Of a stretch of 64,000 nucleotides of DNA, positions 20,561 through 29,164 are shown piece after piece. Origin of the DNA: Sulfitobacter noctilucae (GTDB taxonomy: Bacteria > Pseudomonadota > Alphaproteobacteria > Rhodobacterales > Rhodobacteraceae); contig NZ_JASC01000014.1 of the NCBI RefSeq assembly GCF_000622365.1, positions 1,488,001 to 1,552,000 on the forward strand, given 5' to 3'. The first letter of the stretch is position 1. Every line of letters starts with the position of its first letter. A program made the position numbers and the translations under genes. The notes under the pieces were generated by a model. That model searched no databases. It saw only the letters and a list, made by a program, of their open reading frames with translations, and had not been told where the DNA came from.

Positions 20561-21988
20561 CTATCCATTCGCACTGCGATGGCCCATTTTGCGGATGGCG
20601 TCAACGATTGAGCCGAGTTTCATCGACAAAGACCCTTTTGCCAACACCACGTCGCCGCTGTCCAAATGCCCCCGCAAACCTTCGACCATCTCTTGCGAGG
20701 TTTCTGTCCAGCGCCCGCGTTGATGCTCTGGCAGCAGGTCATAGAGCGCCTGCATTTCCGGTCCGATGCAATGCACCACATCCAACGCCTTCAACGCATC
20801 AAGATGCGCCAAGCCCGCATGCAGGGCTTTAACTTCCGGTCCCAACTCTTTCATATCGCCGAGAAAAGCAATCCTGCGGCCCTTGCTGACACGCCCTATA
20901 TCATGGGTCACGGCAGAGGCGGCCAGCACCTCAAGTGCGGCAGCCATCGAGGTGGGGTTGGCATTATAGCTGTCGTCAATCAGATCCAGCGTCAGATCGG
21001 TTTCAACCTCATCCAGAATGATCGTCTCGCGCACCCCGCGTCCCTGATAAGGCGACCAGCGGCCCAACGACCCTGCGGCCAGCGCCAGGTCACCGCCCAG
21101 TGCCTGCACCACGGCCAAGGCCCCCAGACCATTCATCGCGAAATGCCGCCCCGGTGTCGCGATTTTGAAAAGCAATGGCGTGCCATCCGCATCGGCCTGA
21201 ACAACCGTTGCTTCCGCTTGAACATCTACACTCAACAGCTTGAAGTGAAAGCCATGTTCCCCAAACTCAATCTCGCGCAGGCGGCGGTCTACCGCCTTGG
21301 CCATCAGGATAGCGGCATGTTCGATATCGGCATTGATCACCGCGACACCGCCGGGGTTGACCCCCTCAAAGATCGAGGCTTTCTCGACAGCAATCCCCGC
21401 CACATTTTCAAACGCTTCCAGATGCGCCGCCGCCACAGTCGTGACCATAGCCACATCTGGTGCCGCCATCCGCGCCAGCGGGGCAATTTCGCCGGGATGG
21501 TTCATGCCGATCTCGATCACCGCATATTCGGTATCCGAAGGCATCCGCGCCAGCGTCAGCGGCACGCCCCAGTGATTATTGTAGCTGGCCACCGATGCGT
21601 GGGTCCGCCCTTGATCGCCCAGCATTGCCAGCAGCATTTCCTTGGTCGAGGTTTTGCCGACGCTGCCGGTCACCGCCGCCACTTTGGCCGATGTCCGCGC
21701 CCGCGCCGCCAGGCCCAAAGCTTCAAGCCCCGCCAGCACATCTTCGACAATCAACAAAGGCGCATCCGCCGGCACGCCATCGGGCACATACGCGACCAAC
21801 GCCGCCCCTGCCCCTTTTGCCAATGCCTGAGCGACAAAATCATGCCCATCGCGCACGTCTTTCAAAGCCACGAACAAATCACCCGGTTCCAGCGTGCGCG
21901 TATCAATGGATACGCCATCACAAGTCCAGTCGCCCTGCGCCTGTCCGCCCGTAGCCTTCGCCGCCTCCGTATGAGTCCACAAGCTCAT
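20561..21988 (-). CDS. murF: UDP-MurNAc-tripeptide--D-Ala-D-Ala ligase MurF
   Basis: MurF adds the D-Ala-D-Ala made by Ddl and completes the soluble precursor. The 475-residue protein has the Mur-ligase ATP motif VTGSVGKTSTKEML, EIGMNHPGEI and the C-domain DDSYNANPTSM. Its start overlaps the murE stop by four bases (ATGA). All Mur ligases needed for the pentapeptide (C, D, E, F) are therefore present in this cluster. Confidence 0.97.
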   Translation of the reverse strand: MSLWTHTEAAKATGGQAQGDWTCDGVSIDTRTLEPGDLFVALKDVRDGHDFVAQALAKGAGAALVAYVPDGVPADAPLLIVEDVLAGLEALGLAARARTSAKVAAVTGSVGKTSTKEMLLAMLGDQGRTHASVASYNNHWGVPLTLARMPSDTEYAVIEIGMNHPGEIAPLARMAAPDVAMVTTVAAAHLEAFENVAGIAVEKASIFEGVNPGGVAVINADIEHAAILMAKAVDRRLREIEFGEHGFHFKLLSVDVQAEATVVQADADGTPLLFKIATPGRHFAMNGLGALAVVQALGGDLALAAGSLGRWSPYQGRGVRETIILDEVETDLTLDLIDDSYNANPTSMAAALEVLAASAVTHDIGRVSKGRRIAFLGDMKELGPEVKALHAGLAHLDALKALDVVHCIGPEMQALYDLLPEHQRGRWTETSQEMVEGLRGHLDSGDVVLAKGSLSMKLGSIVDAIRKMGHRSANG

Positions 21989-23466
21989 GCCAGTCTCCCG
22001 TCCAGCGCCGCCACCGCAACGCTTGCCTGTTCCACATCATCAAAAGGCAGCACATCATCCCCGATGGTCTGACCGGTTTCGTGCCCCTTGCCCGCCACCA
22101 ACAACGCATCGCCCGGACCAATGGCATCAACCCCACGCAGGATCGCTTCGGCGCGATCGCCGACCTCCGTGGCGTCCGGCGCACCTTCCATTACGGCTGC
22201 ACGGATCGTGGCAGGGTCTTCGGAGCGGGGGTTGTCATCCGTCACGATCACCAGATCGGCATGTTCAGCCGCAGCCGCCCCCATTAGAGGTCGCTTGCCT
22301 GCGTCCCTGTCACCGCCCGCACCGACAATCGCCACCAGCCTACCCATCACATGCGGCCGCATGGCTTGCAGCGCGGTGGCAACGGCATCCGGCGTATGGG
22401 CATAATCAACAAAGACCGCAGCCCCGTTGTCGCGGGTCGCGGCCAGTTGCATCCGGCCCCGTACCGTCACCAGATGCGGCAGTGTATCGAACACATGCGC
22501 CGGATCGGCACCGCAAGCGATCACCAGCCCGCAGGCCAGCAGCACATTCTCGGCCTGAAACCCACCAATCAGATCCAGCCGCTTTTGATAGTCCTTGCCA
22601 CCATAGGAGAACCGCAGATCCTGCCCCGTCGCATCAAAGCGTTGGCCCTTAAGATGCAGATCACCGCCATCACGACCCACAGTCATCACCGCACAGCCCC
22701 TTGCGCGGGCAATCGCCGTCATGTCCACGCCTTTGGGATCGTCGATGTTGATGACGGCCGTGCCGTCTTCGGGCAAGACGCGGGCAAACAGCCCCGCCTT
22801 GGCATCAAAGTACGCCTCGAAGGTCGCGTGGTAATCCAGATGGTCTTGTGTGAAGTTCGTGAACCCGGCAGCTTTCAAGATCACGCCATCAAGCCGCCGC
22901 TGGTCGAGCCCGTGTGAGGAGGCCTCCATCGCGGCATGTGTGATGCCATTGCTCGCCGCTTCCGCCAAAGTCCGGTGCAGGGTGATCGGTTCGGGCGTGG
23001 TATGGGCCAGCGGCGCGGTCCATGCGCCCTCAACCCCGGTGGTGCCCAGATTGACCGCTGACACGCCCATCTCGATCCAGATTTGACGCACAAAGGTCGA
23101 TACGGAGGTTTTGCCGTTAGTGCCTGTCACCGCCACCATCGTTGAAGGCTGCGCGCCAAACCACAAAGCGGCAGTGCGCGACAAAGCCTCGCGGGGGGTG
23201 TCGCTGATCACGACGGTGGTCCCTGCCTCGGCCATCACATCACGGGCAATCTCGGCCCCGGCTGCATCGGTCAGCACGGCCACCGCCCCCATGCGCACAG
23301 CATATTGAATGAACTCGGCCCCGTGCATACGACTGCCCGGCATGGCGGCAAAGAGAAACCCCGGCTTGACCGCACGGCTGTCCACCGCCAGCCCGGTGAT
23401 CTGGGGATTCCCGCCGCCGCGACCCGTAAGCCCAAGCGAAGAAAGCGAAACGGAAGGGCTGCTCAT
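21985..23466 (-). CDS. murE: UDP-MurNAc-L-Ala-D-Glu--meso-diaminopimelate ligase MurE
   Basis: MurE adds the third stem-peptide residue. The 493-residue protein has the ATP motif VTGTNGKTSVSTF, the central region with HTTPE and SSHGLDQRR, and the C-domain DDNPRSEDP. The D-N-P-R sequence is the signature of meso-diaminopimelate-specific enzymes, so DAP-type peptidoglycan is expected. It lies 16 bases downstream of ftsI and overlaps murF by four bases. Confidence 0.97.
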   Translation of the reverse strand: MSSPSVSLSSLGLTGRGGGNPQITGLAVDSRAVKPGFLFAAMPGSRMHGAEFIQYAVRMGAVAVLTDAAGAEIARDVMAEAGTTVVISDTPREALSRTAALWFGAQPSTMVAVTGTNGKTSVSTFVRQIWIEMGVSAVNLGTTGVEGAWTAPLAHTTPEPITLHRTLAEAASNGITHAAMEASSHGLDQRRLDGVILKAAGFTNFTQDHLDYHATFEAYFDAKAGLFARVLPEDGTAVINIDDPKGVDMTAIARARGCAVMTVGRDGGDLHLKGQRFDATGQDLRFSYGGKDYQKRLDLIGGFQAENVLLACGLVIACGADPAHVFDTLPHLVTVRGRMQLAATRDNGAAVFVDYAHTPDAVATALQAMRPHVMGRLVAIVGAGGDRDAGKRPLMGAAAAEHADLVIVTDDNPRSEDPATIRAAVMEGAPDATEVGDRAEAILRGVDAIGPGDALLVAGKGHETGQTIGDDVLPFDDVEQASVAVAALDGRLA

Positions 23467-23482
23467 GGGCGTTGTCTTTTTA

Positions 23483-25273
23483 TCAGTTACTGCTGCTGGT
23501 CAGCGTTACCATAGTGGGGTTCACAGGTTCAACAGTCGGTCTGAGCCCCAAGAGCGGTGCCACCCGCCGGATCATCTCTGCCGCGACGGGCACTGCGGTC
23601 CAGCCTGCCGTGCGGCGCGGCTTGTCGCCCGAATTCTCGGAGGGCTCGTCGAGCGTGACAATCAGCACATATTTCGGGTCATGCGCCGGAAAGATCGAGG
23701 CGAAGGTCGCCAAGGTCTTGTCCTTGTAATACCCGCCGCGCGGCTTGGGCTTATCGGCTGTGCCGGTCTTGCCGCCCACGAAATACCCCGGCACGCGGGC
23801 AAAGCTGGCGGTGCCCTTGCTCACCACGGCCCGCAGCATGGCACGACCATCGCGCGCGGCCCGGTCCGACATCACCCGTGGGCCCTGGACAGGCGCGTCC
23901 TGCTTGAGCAGCGTCGGCGTCACCTTGAACCCCCCATTGGCAATCGCCGCATAGCCAGCGGCCAAATGCATCGGCGAGGTCGACAGCCCGTGGCCATAAG
24001 AAATCGTCACCGTTGACAGCTCCGTCCAGCGTTTCGGCAACAGCGGCTTGCCGCCTGATGCCTCGACAATCTCGAACGGGGTGACGTCGAGAAAGCCAAG
24101 CCCGCGCAGGAAGTCCTGCTGCCGCTTGGCCCCGATCTGAAGCGCCATGCGGCCGGTGCCGCGGTTCGAGGATTTGACGATGATGTCGCTGACCGACAGT
24201 GGCCCGTAGTTCTTGTTCCGGAATTCACCGATCTTGAACCCGCCGACCTTGAGCGGTCCCGCCGTGTTGATGACCGTGTTGGCATTCACCAGCCCCAGTT
24301 CGATCGCCTGTGCGGCCGTGAAAATCTTGAAGACCGAGCCAAGCTCGTAGACGCCCTGCACAGAACGGTTGAACAAGGGGCTGTCTGATGCGTCGCCCGT
24401 GGTTGCGGGGCGGGGGCGGTTGTTTGGATCGAAGGTCGGCAATGAGACAACCGAGATCACCTCGCCTGTTTTGACGTCCATCAGCACGCTGGTCGCACCT
24501 TTGGCGTTCATCAGCTTCATCCCACCCCAAAGCACCCGTTCAGCGGCGGCTTGGACCGTCAGATCAAGCGAGAGCTGCAACGGGTTGTTGCCATTGGCCG
24601 GATTACGCAGGTAGTCGTCGAAGTATTTCTCGACCCCCGCCACGCCGATAACTTCGGCCCCGTGTACGCCTTCCTTGCCAAAAGATGCACCGCCCATGAC
24701 ATGCGCGGCCAAAGAGCCGTTGGGATAGAGCCGCATGTCACGCGGCGCAAACAAGAGCCCGGGATCGCCGATATCATGCACGGCCTGCTGCTGCTCTGGG
24801 CTGATTTTCTTTTTGATCCATAGGAACTTACGTTTGCCGGTGAAATCCTTGACCAGTTTATCGCGATCCAGATCGGGAAAGACTTTGACCAGGCCATCAG
24901 CCGCCGCAACGGGGTCGACCATATGCCGCGGCTGCGCGTAAAGCGCGTGGGTTTCGAAATTTGTGGCCAGGATGTTGCCGTGGCGGTCCACGATATCGGC
25001 CCGGCTGGCGCTGATCACGGCACCCGGCGCATGGGCGCGTGGTTCCACCGGGTCGGTGGTCGCCAGCATCCCCATGCGTGCCCCTACAACAGCGAAGGCA
25101 CAAAAGAAAAACGCGCCCAGCACCAGCAAGCGTCCTTCGGCCCGCAGGCGCGCCTGATCGCGCATCTGTTCGTGACGGATACGCTTGTTCTCGCGTTCGA
25201 TCGCATCGGGGTTTTCACCTTTTTGGCGAGCCTCAAGGATACGGGCCAGCGGGCGCAGGGGGGTGCGGATCAT
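23483..25273 (-). CDS. ftsI: Septal transpeptidase FtsI (PBP3)
   Basis: FtsI is the class B penicillin-binding protein that cross-links septal peptidoglycan with FtsW as partner. The 596-residue protein has a long basic cytoplasmic tail, one transmembrane segment at about residues 48-70 and a pedestal region. The transpeptidase domain has the three catalytic motifs S-V-F-K, S-S-N and K-T-G-T. The cytoplasmic tail, with many Arg/Glu residues, is longer than in E. coli. Its start overlaps the ftsL stop by four bases (ATGA). Confidence 0.97.
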   Translation of the reverse strand: MIRTPLRPLARILEARQKGENPDAIERENKRIRHEQMRDQARLRAEGRLLVLGAFFFCAFAVVGARMGMLATTDPVEPRAHAPGAVISASRADIVDRHGNILATNFETHALYAQPRHMVDPVAAADGLVKVFPDLDRDKLVKDFTGKRKFLWIKKKISPEQQQAVHDIGDPGLLFAPRDMRLYPNGSLAAHVMGGASFGKEGVHGAEVIGVAGVEKYFDDYLRNPANGNNPLQLSLDLTVQAAAERVLWGGMKLMNAKGATSVLMDVKTGEVISVVSLPTFDPNNRPRPATTGDASDSPLFNRSVQGVYELGSVFKIFTAAQAIELGLVNANTVINTAGPLKVGGFKIGEFRNKNYGPLSVSDIIVKSSNRGTGRMALQIGAKRQQDFLRGLGFLDVTPFEIVEASGGKPLLPKRWTELSTVTISYGHGLSTSPMHLAAGYAAIANGGFKVTPTLLKQDAPVQGPRVMSDRAARDGRAMLRAVVSKGTASFARVPGYFVGGKTGTADKPKPRGGYYKDKTLATFASIFPAHDPKYVLIVTLDEPSENSGDKPRRTAGWTAVPVAAEMIRRVAPLLGLRPTVEPVNPTMVTLTSSSN

Positions 25274-25623
25274 AGCGGGTCCTCGTCATCTGCGGCGGAT
25301 GACACATCCACCGGATTGGTGATCGGCAACAGCGGAGCTATCGGGAATGCAACCTCGTCCACGCGGCCAAATTGATCGGGGTGCAGAGGCAGCAATCCGA
25401 GCCGTTCAAAGTTGATCTCGGCCAGATCGCGCAGCCTGTCGGGCCGGTTCTGATAGGCCCACTCGGCCTTGAGCACCGCCAGCCGCGCATGGGCCGCGCG
25501 GATGTTCTGGTGCAATTTGTCGGCCTCGCTCAGCGCTTGCTGGGTCGCGTAGTTTTCGCGGTAGGCCCAGAATGCCAGACCTATCACCGCGATTGTTGTC
25601 AGAATATGAAGCACTGCGCGCAT
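25270..25623 (-). CDS. ftsL: Cell division protein FtsL
   Basis: The 117-residue bitopic protein has an N-terminal membrane span (about residues 5-22, LHILTTIAVIGLAFWAYR). A short periplasmic coiled coil follows (about 30-75, with regular Ala/Leu/Glu spacing). FtsL pairs with a FtsB-type protein to activate FtsWI. FtsL sequences diverge strongly, so the call rests on position (between rsmH and ftsI), size and topology. It starts directly after the rsmH stop. Confidence 0.9.
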   Translation of the reverse strand: MRAVLHILTTIAVIGLAFWAYRENYATQQALSEADKLHQNIRAAHARLAVLKAEWAYQNRPDRLRDLAEINFERLGLLPLHPDQFGRVDEVAFPIAPLLPITNPVDVSSAADDEDPL

Positions 25624-26613
25624 CTAAAGCCCCCTGACCATCGGCATCCCGATGGATTTTGCGTCAATCTCGCCCGACGGCGCATCGGTGCGGATCGCGA
25701 CCCGCAGTTTGGCCGAGCGCGACCTTGGGTTTTCATCCAGTTCCTGCGCGTCCGGCCCTATGGCCTTGCGCTTTTTTACCTCGAATTGCGGGGCCTCGCG
25801 CTGGGCTTCGGGCGCAAAACGGTTGGCATTGCCACCGCCGCCGGACCGGGCAGTAAGGAAGCGTTTGACCATCCGGTCCTCGACCGAATGAAACGTCACA
25901 ACGGCCAGCTGCCCGCCGGGTTTCAGCGCCCGCTCTGCGGCCATAAGACCTTGAAATAGCTCACCGTATTCATCATTCACCGCAATTCGCAGTGCCTGAA
26001 AACTGCGCGTGGCTGGATGGCTTTGCCCCGGCTTGGAACGCGGCAGACAGCTCTCGACCAGCCGTGCAAGTTCCAACGTCGTTGTGATGGGTGCCTCATC
26101 ACGGGCGCGCCCGATGGCCTTGGCAATCCGTCGCGATGCCCGCTCTTCGCCGTATTGGTATAGGATTGAAGCGACCACATCTTCTTCGGCGTTGTTCACA
26201 ATATCCGCTGCTGATGGCCCGTCCTGCGACATGCGCATATCAAGCGGCCCGTCGCGCATGAAGGAAAAGCCGCGTTCAGCCAGATCAAGCTGCATAGAAG
26301 ACACGCCGAGGTCCAGCACCACCCCGTCAAGGTCGCTGGCATACCTGTCCATTTTGGAAAAGACGCCCTGTTGCATGGTGATCCGGTCGCCGTAGTCCGC
26401 GGCCCAATCCTCGGCCATCTCGAAAGCGAGCGGATCACGGTCAACAGCAATCACCCGTTCGGCACCGGCATCCAATAGCCCACGTGTGTAGCCGCCTGCC
26501 CCGAAAGTTCCGTCCAGCCAGACCCCTTCAACGGGCGAAACTGCGTCCAGCAAGGGGCGCAGCAGCACAGGCGTGTGGGGAGCAGAAGGAGTGGAGGGGG
26601 CCGCAGCAGCCAT
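25624..26613 (-). CDS. rsmH: 16S rRNA m4C1402 methyltransferase RsmH (MraW)
   Basis: RsmH N4-methylates C1402 in the 16S rRNA P site. The 329-residue length is typical. The SAM-binding segment [14 protein letters not shown] and VIAVDRDP are visible, as are the family regions [14 protein letters not shown] and [16 protein letters not shown]. Between mraZ and ftsL, with five bases to mraZ, it is in the universal dcw position. Confidence 0.98.
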   Translation of the reverse strand: MAAAAPSTPSAPHTPVLLRPLLDAVSPVEGVWLDGTFGAGGYTRGLLDAGAERVIAVDRDPLAFEMAEDWAADYGDRITMQQGVFSKMDRYASDLDGVVLDLGVSSMQLDLAERGFSFMRDGPLDMRMSQDGPSAADIVNNAEEDVVASILYQYGEERASRRIAKAIGRARDEAPITTTLELARLVESCLPRSKPGQSHPATRSFQALRIAVNDEYGELFQGLMAAERALKPGGQLAVVTFHSVEDRMVKRFLTARSGGGGNANRFAPEAQREAPQFEVKKRKAIGPDAQELDENPRSRSAKLRVAIRTDAPSGEIDAKSIGMPMVRGL

Positions 26614-26618
26614 AGCGC

Positions 26619-27122
26619 CTATTCCCCCGGCGGGCCGTCAAGGAACGCCATCGGATCGAAATCCTCTGGCAGTTCGTCCAGCCATTCTTCTTCTCTGGCC
26701 CGCTCGACAGTGTCATACGTCTCGGGCTTCCAGATCTGGAATGTATCCCCTGCGGCGATGAAAAACGCCTCGTTCTCGAGGTCGATCTTCTGACGCAGCT
26801 TTGCCGGCAGGACCAGGCGACCTGTTTCATCAACGGTGGTGGGAAAGGACTGGCCGTGGAACAGGCGCTGCAACATCTTGCGCTCCATGCTGCCACGGGG
26901 AAGCGCGTCGATCTTGGCATCCACCTCGTCGATCGCGTTCATTGTATAGCATTCCAGATAGGACCGGCGGTGATCGCCATACACAATCACCAACTCCGGG
27001 TTTTCGCCGCTTTTCCAGTTCGGGTCGCCCGCCTCCAGCACACGCCGAAAAGAGGCCGGGATAGACACCCGCCCCTTCGTATCGACCTTGTGGTGGCTTT
27101 CGCCTCTGAACCTGCGGCTCAC
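26619..27122 (-). CDS. mraZ: Transcriptional regulator MraZ
   Basis: MraZ is the DNA-binding first gene of the dcw cluster and represses its own promoter in E. coli by binding TGGGN repeats. The 167-residue protein has two SpoVT/AbrB-type halves, with [13 protein letters not shown] near residue 15 and [13 protein letters not shown] near residue 93. The start is GTG at 27122. A candidate triple MraZ box lies far upstream at 27583-27607, leaving a leader of more than 400 bases with strong inverted repeats. Confidence 0.97.
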   Translation of the reverse strand: MSRRFRGESHHKVDTKGRVSIPASFRRVLEAGDPNWKSGENPELVIVYGDHRRSYLECYTMNAIDEVDAKIDALPRGSMERKMLQRLFHGQSFPTTVDETGRLVLPAKLRQKIDLENEAFFIAAGDTFQIWKPETYDTVERAREEEWLDELPEDFDPMAFLDGPPGE

Positions 27123-27193
27123 TGTACTTACGTCCTACTCGCAACCTTGCGTCTTGTTGTCCGTCCCACCGGAAAACCGGGTGTTAGATGTGG

Positions 27194-27236
27194 AAACGGC
27201 GGGTTTGATCTGCTGCCACTGATCAACCCGCCGTTT
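27194..27236. promoter_or_regulatory. Long GC-rich hairpin in the mraZ leader
   Basis: AAACGGCGGGTT (27194-27205) and AACCCGCCGTTT (27225-27236) pair perfectly. They enclose GATC (207-210) and GATC (221-224), with a one-base bulge and a 10-base loop. The structure ends about 72 bases upstream of the mraZ GTG. It could be an attenuator or a leader RNA element; the T-run after it is only three bases. Confidence 0.55.
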
Positions 27237-27421
27237 CTGTCCCGCTTTGCGGGGAAGTCCGACTGCGCGCGCCACCTGGGGGGATGTCTGCTCGCCCGCG
27301 CGCCGGATCTCTTGGTCTGATGAAAGCGAGGTGCCTGTATGAAACCTGCTAGGTTTTATTTTTATTTGGGGTCGTTTGGTGCCCCGTGTTCCCGTTCTCA
27401 TCCGATGAACAATGAATGGCA

Positions 27422-27436
27422 TGGGAATTCATGGGC
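27422..27436 (+). promoter_or_regulatory. TGGGN pair in the opposite orientation
   Basis: TGGGA, ATTCA, TGGGC reads on the plus strand with the 10-base period of MraZ boxes. It nearly repeats, in reverse orientation, the box at 27593-27607. It lies downstream of the candidate mraZ promoter, inside the presumed leader. Confidence 0.45.
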
Positions 27437-27467
27437 GTCTACAAATTTTTTGGGAATTACCCCCAAT

Positions 27468-27499
27468 ATCTTGTTTTGCACAGGCCCTGAAAACAAGAT
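27468..27499. promoter_or_regulatory. Perfect 10-bp inverted repeat in the mraZ leader
   Basis: ATCTTGTTTT (27468-27477) pairs with AAAACAAGAT (27490-27499) across a 12-base loop. It may form a leader RNA hairpin or be an operator. A second perfect repeat follows nearby. Confidence 0.5.
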
Positions 27500-27510
27500 G
27501 TAGCTACGAA

Positions 27511-27548
27511 TTTCCTTAAGTTTTTAGCACTTCTCGCCGTTAAGGAAA
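27511..27548. promoter_or_regulatory. Perfect 9-bp inverted repeat near the mraZ promoter
   Basis: TTTCCTTAA (27511-27519) pairs with TTAAGGAAA (27540-27548) with 20 bases between. This places the half-sites two helical turns apart, which suits a dimeric DNA-binding protein. It lies just downstream of the candidate -10 TATATA of the mraZ promoter, where a repressor could act. Confidence 0.5.
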
Positions 27549-27560
27549 AAAATACCACCA

Positions 27561-27607
27561 TATATAGTGCATCAAAACGACCACCCAAAATCTCCCATGA
27601 ATTCCCA
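27561..27607 (-). promoter_or_regulatory. Candidate mraZ promoter with triple MraZ box
   Basis: On the minus strand TGGGA (27607-27603), ATTCA, TGGGA (27597-27593), GATTT, TGGGT (27587-27583) gives three TGGGN repeats at exact 10-base spacing. This is the known MraZ operator layout. The last repeat overlaps a candidate -35 TTGGGT (27588-27583), 16 bases from a TATATA -10 (27566-27561). Repressor binding would block polymerase directly. Confidence 0.75.
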
Positions 27608-27626
27608 AGTTTTTTCGCACACAGAG

Positions 27627-27635
27627 TTATCCACA
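27627..27635 (+). promoter_or_regulatory. Perfect DnaA box
   Basis: TTATCCACA is the consensus 9-mer bound by DnaA. It lies 20 bases upstream of the triple MraZ box, where DnaA could influence dcw transcription. I found no second consensus box nearby, so an origin of replication is not indicated. Confidence 0.6.
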
Positions 27636-27759
27636 GGAAGTGTTCCGCACTTGTTCTCCAAACTCAAACCGATTTCAAGCGAGAATCAAGGGAAATTCCG
27701 AATTTGTGATTCGGATTCGTCTGTTTTTAGCCGATTCACATCGCAGAGCGGCCTGATCA

Positions 27760-27815
27760 TCCCACAAATTCCCACATCACCACCTATGTCGTCCCATCAT
27801 TCCCAGTCAGGCCCA
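27760..27815 (-). promoter_or_regulatory. Second group of MraZ-type TGGG repeats
   Basis: On the minus strand the pair TGGGA, ATTTG, TGGGA occupies 27774-27760. A further run, TGGGC, five bases, TGGGA, four bases, TGGGA, occupies 27815-27792. A degenerate pair is at 27886-27900. They lie between the mraZ promoter and the divergent CAP/RTX gene, so MraZ might affect both. Confidence 0.5.
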
Positions 27816-27951
27816 TGTCTGCCCCCCTGCCCGGCCCGAAAAGTTCGCCTAAAATGCAACTTTCAGGTCAAAGCGCTGCCGCAGCACCCACATATTCCCG
27901 CCACAGTACCTGCGTTGAACGGCAGCGAATTAAGCAGAGAAAAGGGAAGTC

Positions 27952-29061
27952 ATGGCTTTTGCATCGTTTCTTGAGGCCTACATGCGCAATCTGGTGAACG
28001 GGGCCCGCGCCGCCGAAGGTCTGCCGCCGCTGGCATTTGAATGGAACCTTGGCCGCACGGCCGACGCTCACAGCCTGTGGATGTCGCAGGCCGATAGCTT
28101 CAGCCACACGGGCGCCGATGACAGTTCCGCCCATGACCGCATCGCCGCATCAGGCTTTGATCTTGCGGGCAGCTGGTCCACCGGGGAAAACATCGCGGCA
28201 ATGACCCTTGGGGGTGAGGACGGCTTTCGCGACGAAGTGGCCGCTTTGCATGCGGGCCTGATGAACAGCCCAGGCCACCGCGCCAACATCCTGAACCCCG
28301 ACTTCACCCATATCGGCATCGGGATCATCGAGGGCACCCTCAGTTATCCCAGTGGCGCAGACCGCCCCTCGATCCTTATCACCCAGAATTTCGGAGCCAC
28401 GGGCGGGCTGGTTGATACCGACCTAATGGGCACCAACACCCATGATACAGTCACCGGTGGTAGCGGTGATGATGCAATCCGTGGATTCGGAGGCGATGAT
28501 CTGCTTTCTTCCGGGCATGGGCATGACAGAATCAACGGGGGGTTGGGTGACGACACGGTGTTCGGCGGCAACGGCAATGATCTGATGCATGGGCTTCAAG
28601 GACAGGATGTGCTGCATGGGGAGGACGGTCAGGACCGTATCATCGGCGGGCGGGGCGATGACATCATCGACGGGGGTAACGCCGCGGACCGACTGTTCGG
28701 GGGCACCCAGAACGATCGCATTCTTGGCGGGTCCGGCAATGATACCATTCTGGGTCAGGGCGGATTTGACACCATTGACGGGGGCAGCGGTAATGATGTG
28801 ATGCGCGGTGGTTTCAACGCTGATCTCTTTATCTTCGCAGGCGACTTTGGCAGAGACCGTATCGTTGATTTCGACGCGGGCAACCGGCACGAACGCATTG
28901 ATCTGAGCGGTGTCGCCACAATCATCGACTTCAACGATCTGACCGAGAACCATCTGAGCGCAGAGGGGCGGCATGTCCTGATCGACGCAGGCGACGGCAA
29001 CAGCATTCGGCTTGATGCGGTGGGCATTTCAGACCTGACAGAGGATAACTTTATCTTCTAA
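27952..29061 (+). CDS. Secreted CAP-domain protein with RTX calcium-binding repeats
   Basis: The 369-residue protein has a CAP/SCP-PR1 domain at about residues 1-155. Its markers are LVNGARAAEGLPPL, the His in FSHTG, TGENIA and SPGHRANILNPDF. A run of glycine-rich nonapeptides (GGxGxD type, for example GGSGDDAIRGFGGDDLL) follows at about 165-290, with a C-terminal region after it. There is no N-terminal signal peptide; RTX proteins are exported by type I secretion through C-terminal signals. The start at 27952 has GGAAG upstream. No ABC exporter is adjacent. The role is unknown; CAP proteins include proteases, toxins and lipid binders. Confidence 0.9.
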   Translation: MAFASFLEAYMRNLVNGARAAEGLPPLAFEWNLGRTADAHSLWMSQADSFSHTGADDSSAHDRIAASGFDLAGSWSTGENIAAMTLGGEDGFRDEVAALHAGLMNSPGHRANILNPDFTHIGIGIIEGTLSYPSGADRPSILITQNFGATGGLVDTDLMGTNTHDTVTGGSGDDAIRGFGGDDLLSSGHGHDRINGGLGDDTVFGGNGNDLMHGLQGQDVLHGEDGQDRIIGGRGDDIIDGGNAADRLFGGTQNDRILGGSGNDTILGQGGFDTIDGGSGNDVMRGGFNADLFIFAGDFGRDRIVDFDAGNRHERIDLSGVATIIDFNDLTENHLSAEGRHVLIDAGDGNSIRLDAVGISDLTEDNFIF

Positions 29062-29164
29062 CGTCTTCTTTAGCATTACTTCTTCTTTCGACGACTTCCC
29101 GTGGTGCCTTGCGTCTTCTTGCGCAAAACGCGCATAAGGAGGCGTTAACGAAGGGAGAAGGATC

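Larger units (their letters stand above)
27123..27951. other. 829-base regulatory region between mraZ and the CAP/RTX gene
   Basis: The region has no convincing gene. It is AT-rich in its middle third. It holds the candidate mraZ promoter, several TGGG-repeat clusters on both strands, a DnaA box and three perfect inverted repeats, listed separately. A 95-codon minus-strand frame at 27135-27422 looks spurious. I looked for an RNase P RNA and found none of its conserved segments. Confidence 0.6.

Noticed and set aside
27123..27420. Possible RNase P RNA upstream of mraZ
   Set aside because: GGGGAAGTCC near 27249 resembles a conserved segment, but the other universal segments are absent on both strands.
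27135..27422. 95-codon minus-strand frame upstream of mraZ
   Set aside because: Composition is unlike a protein and the stretch includes a long RNA-type hairpin; no ribosome binding site.
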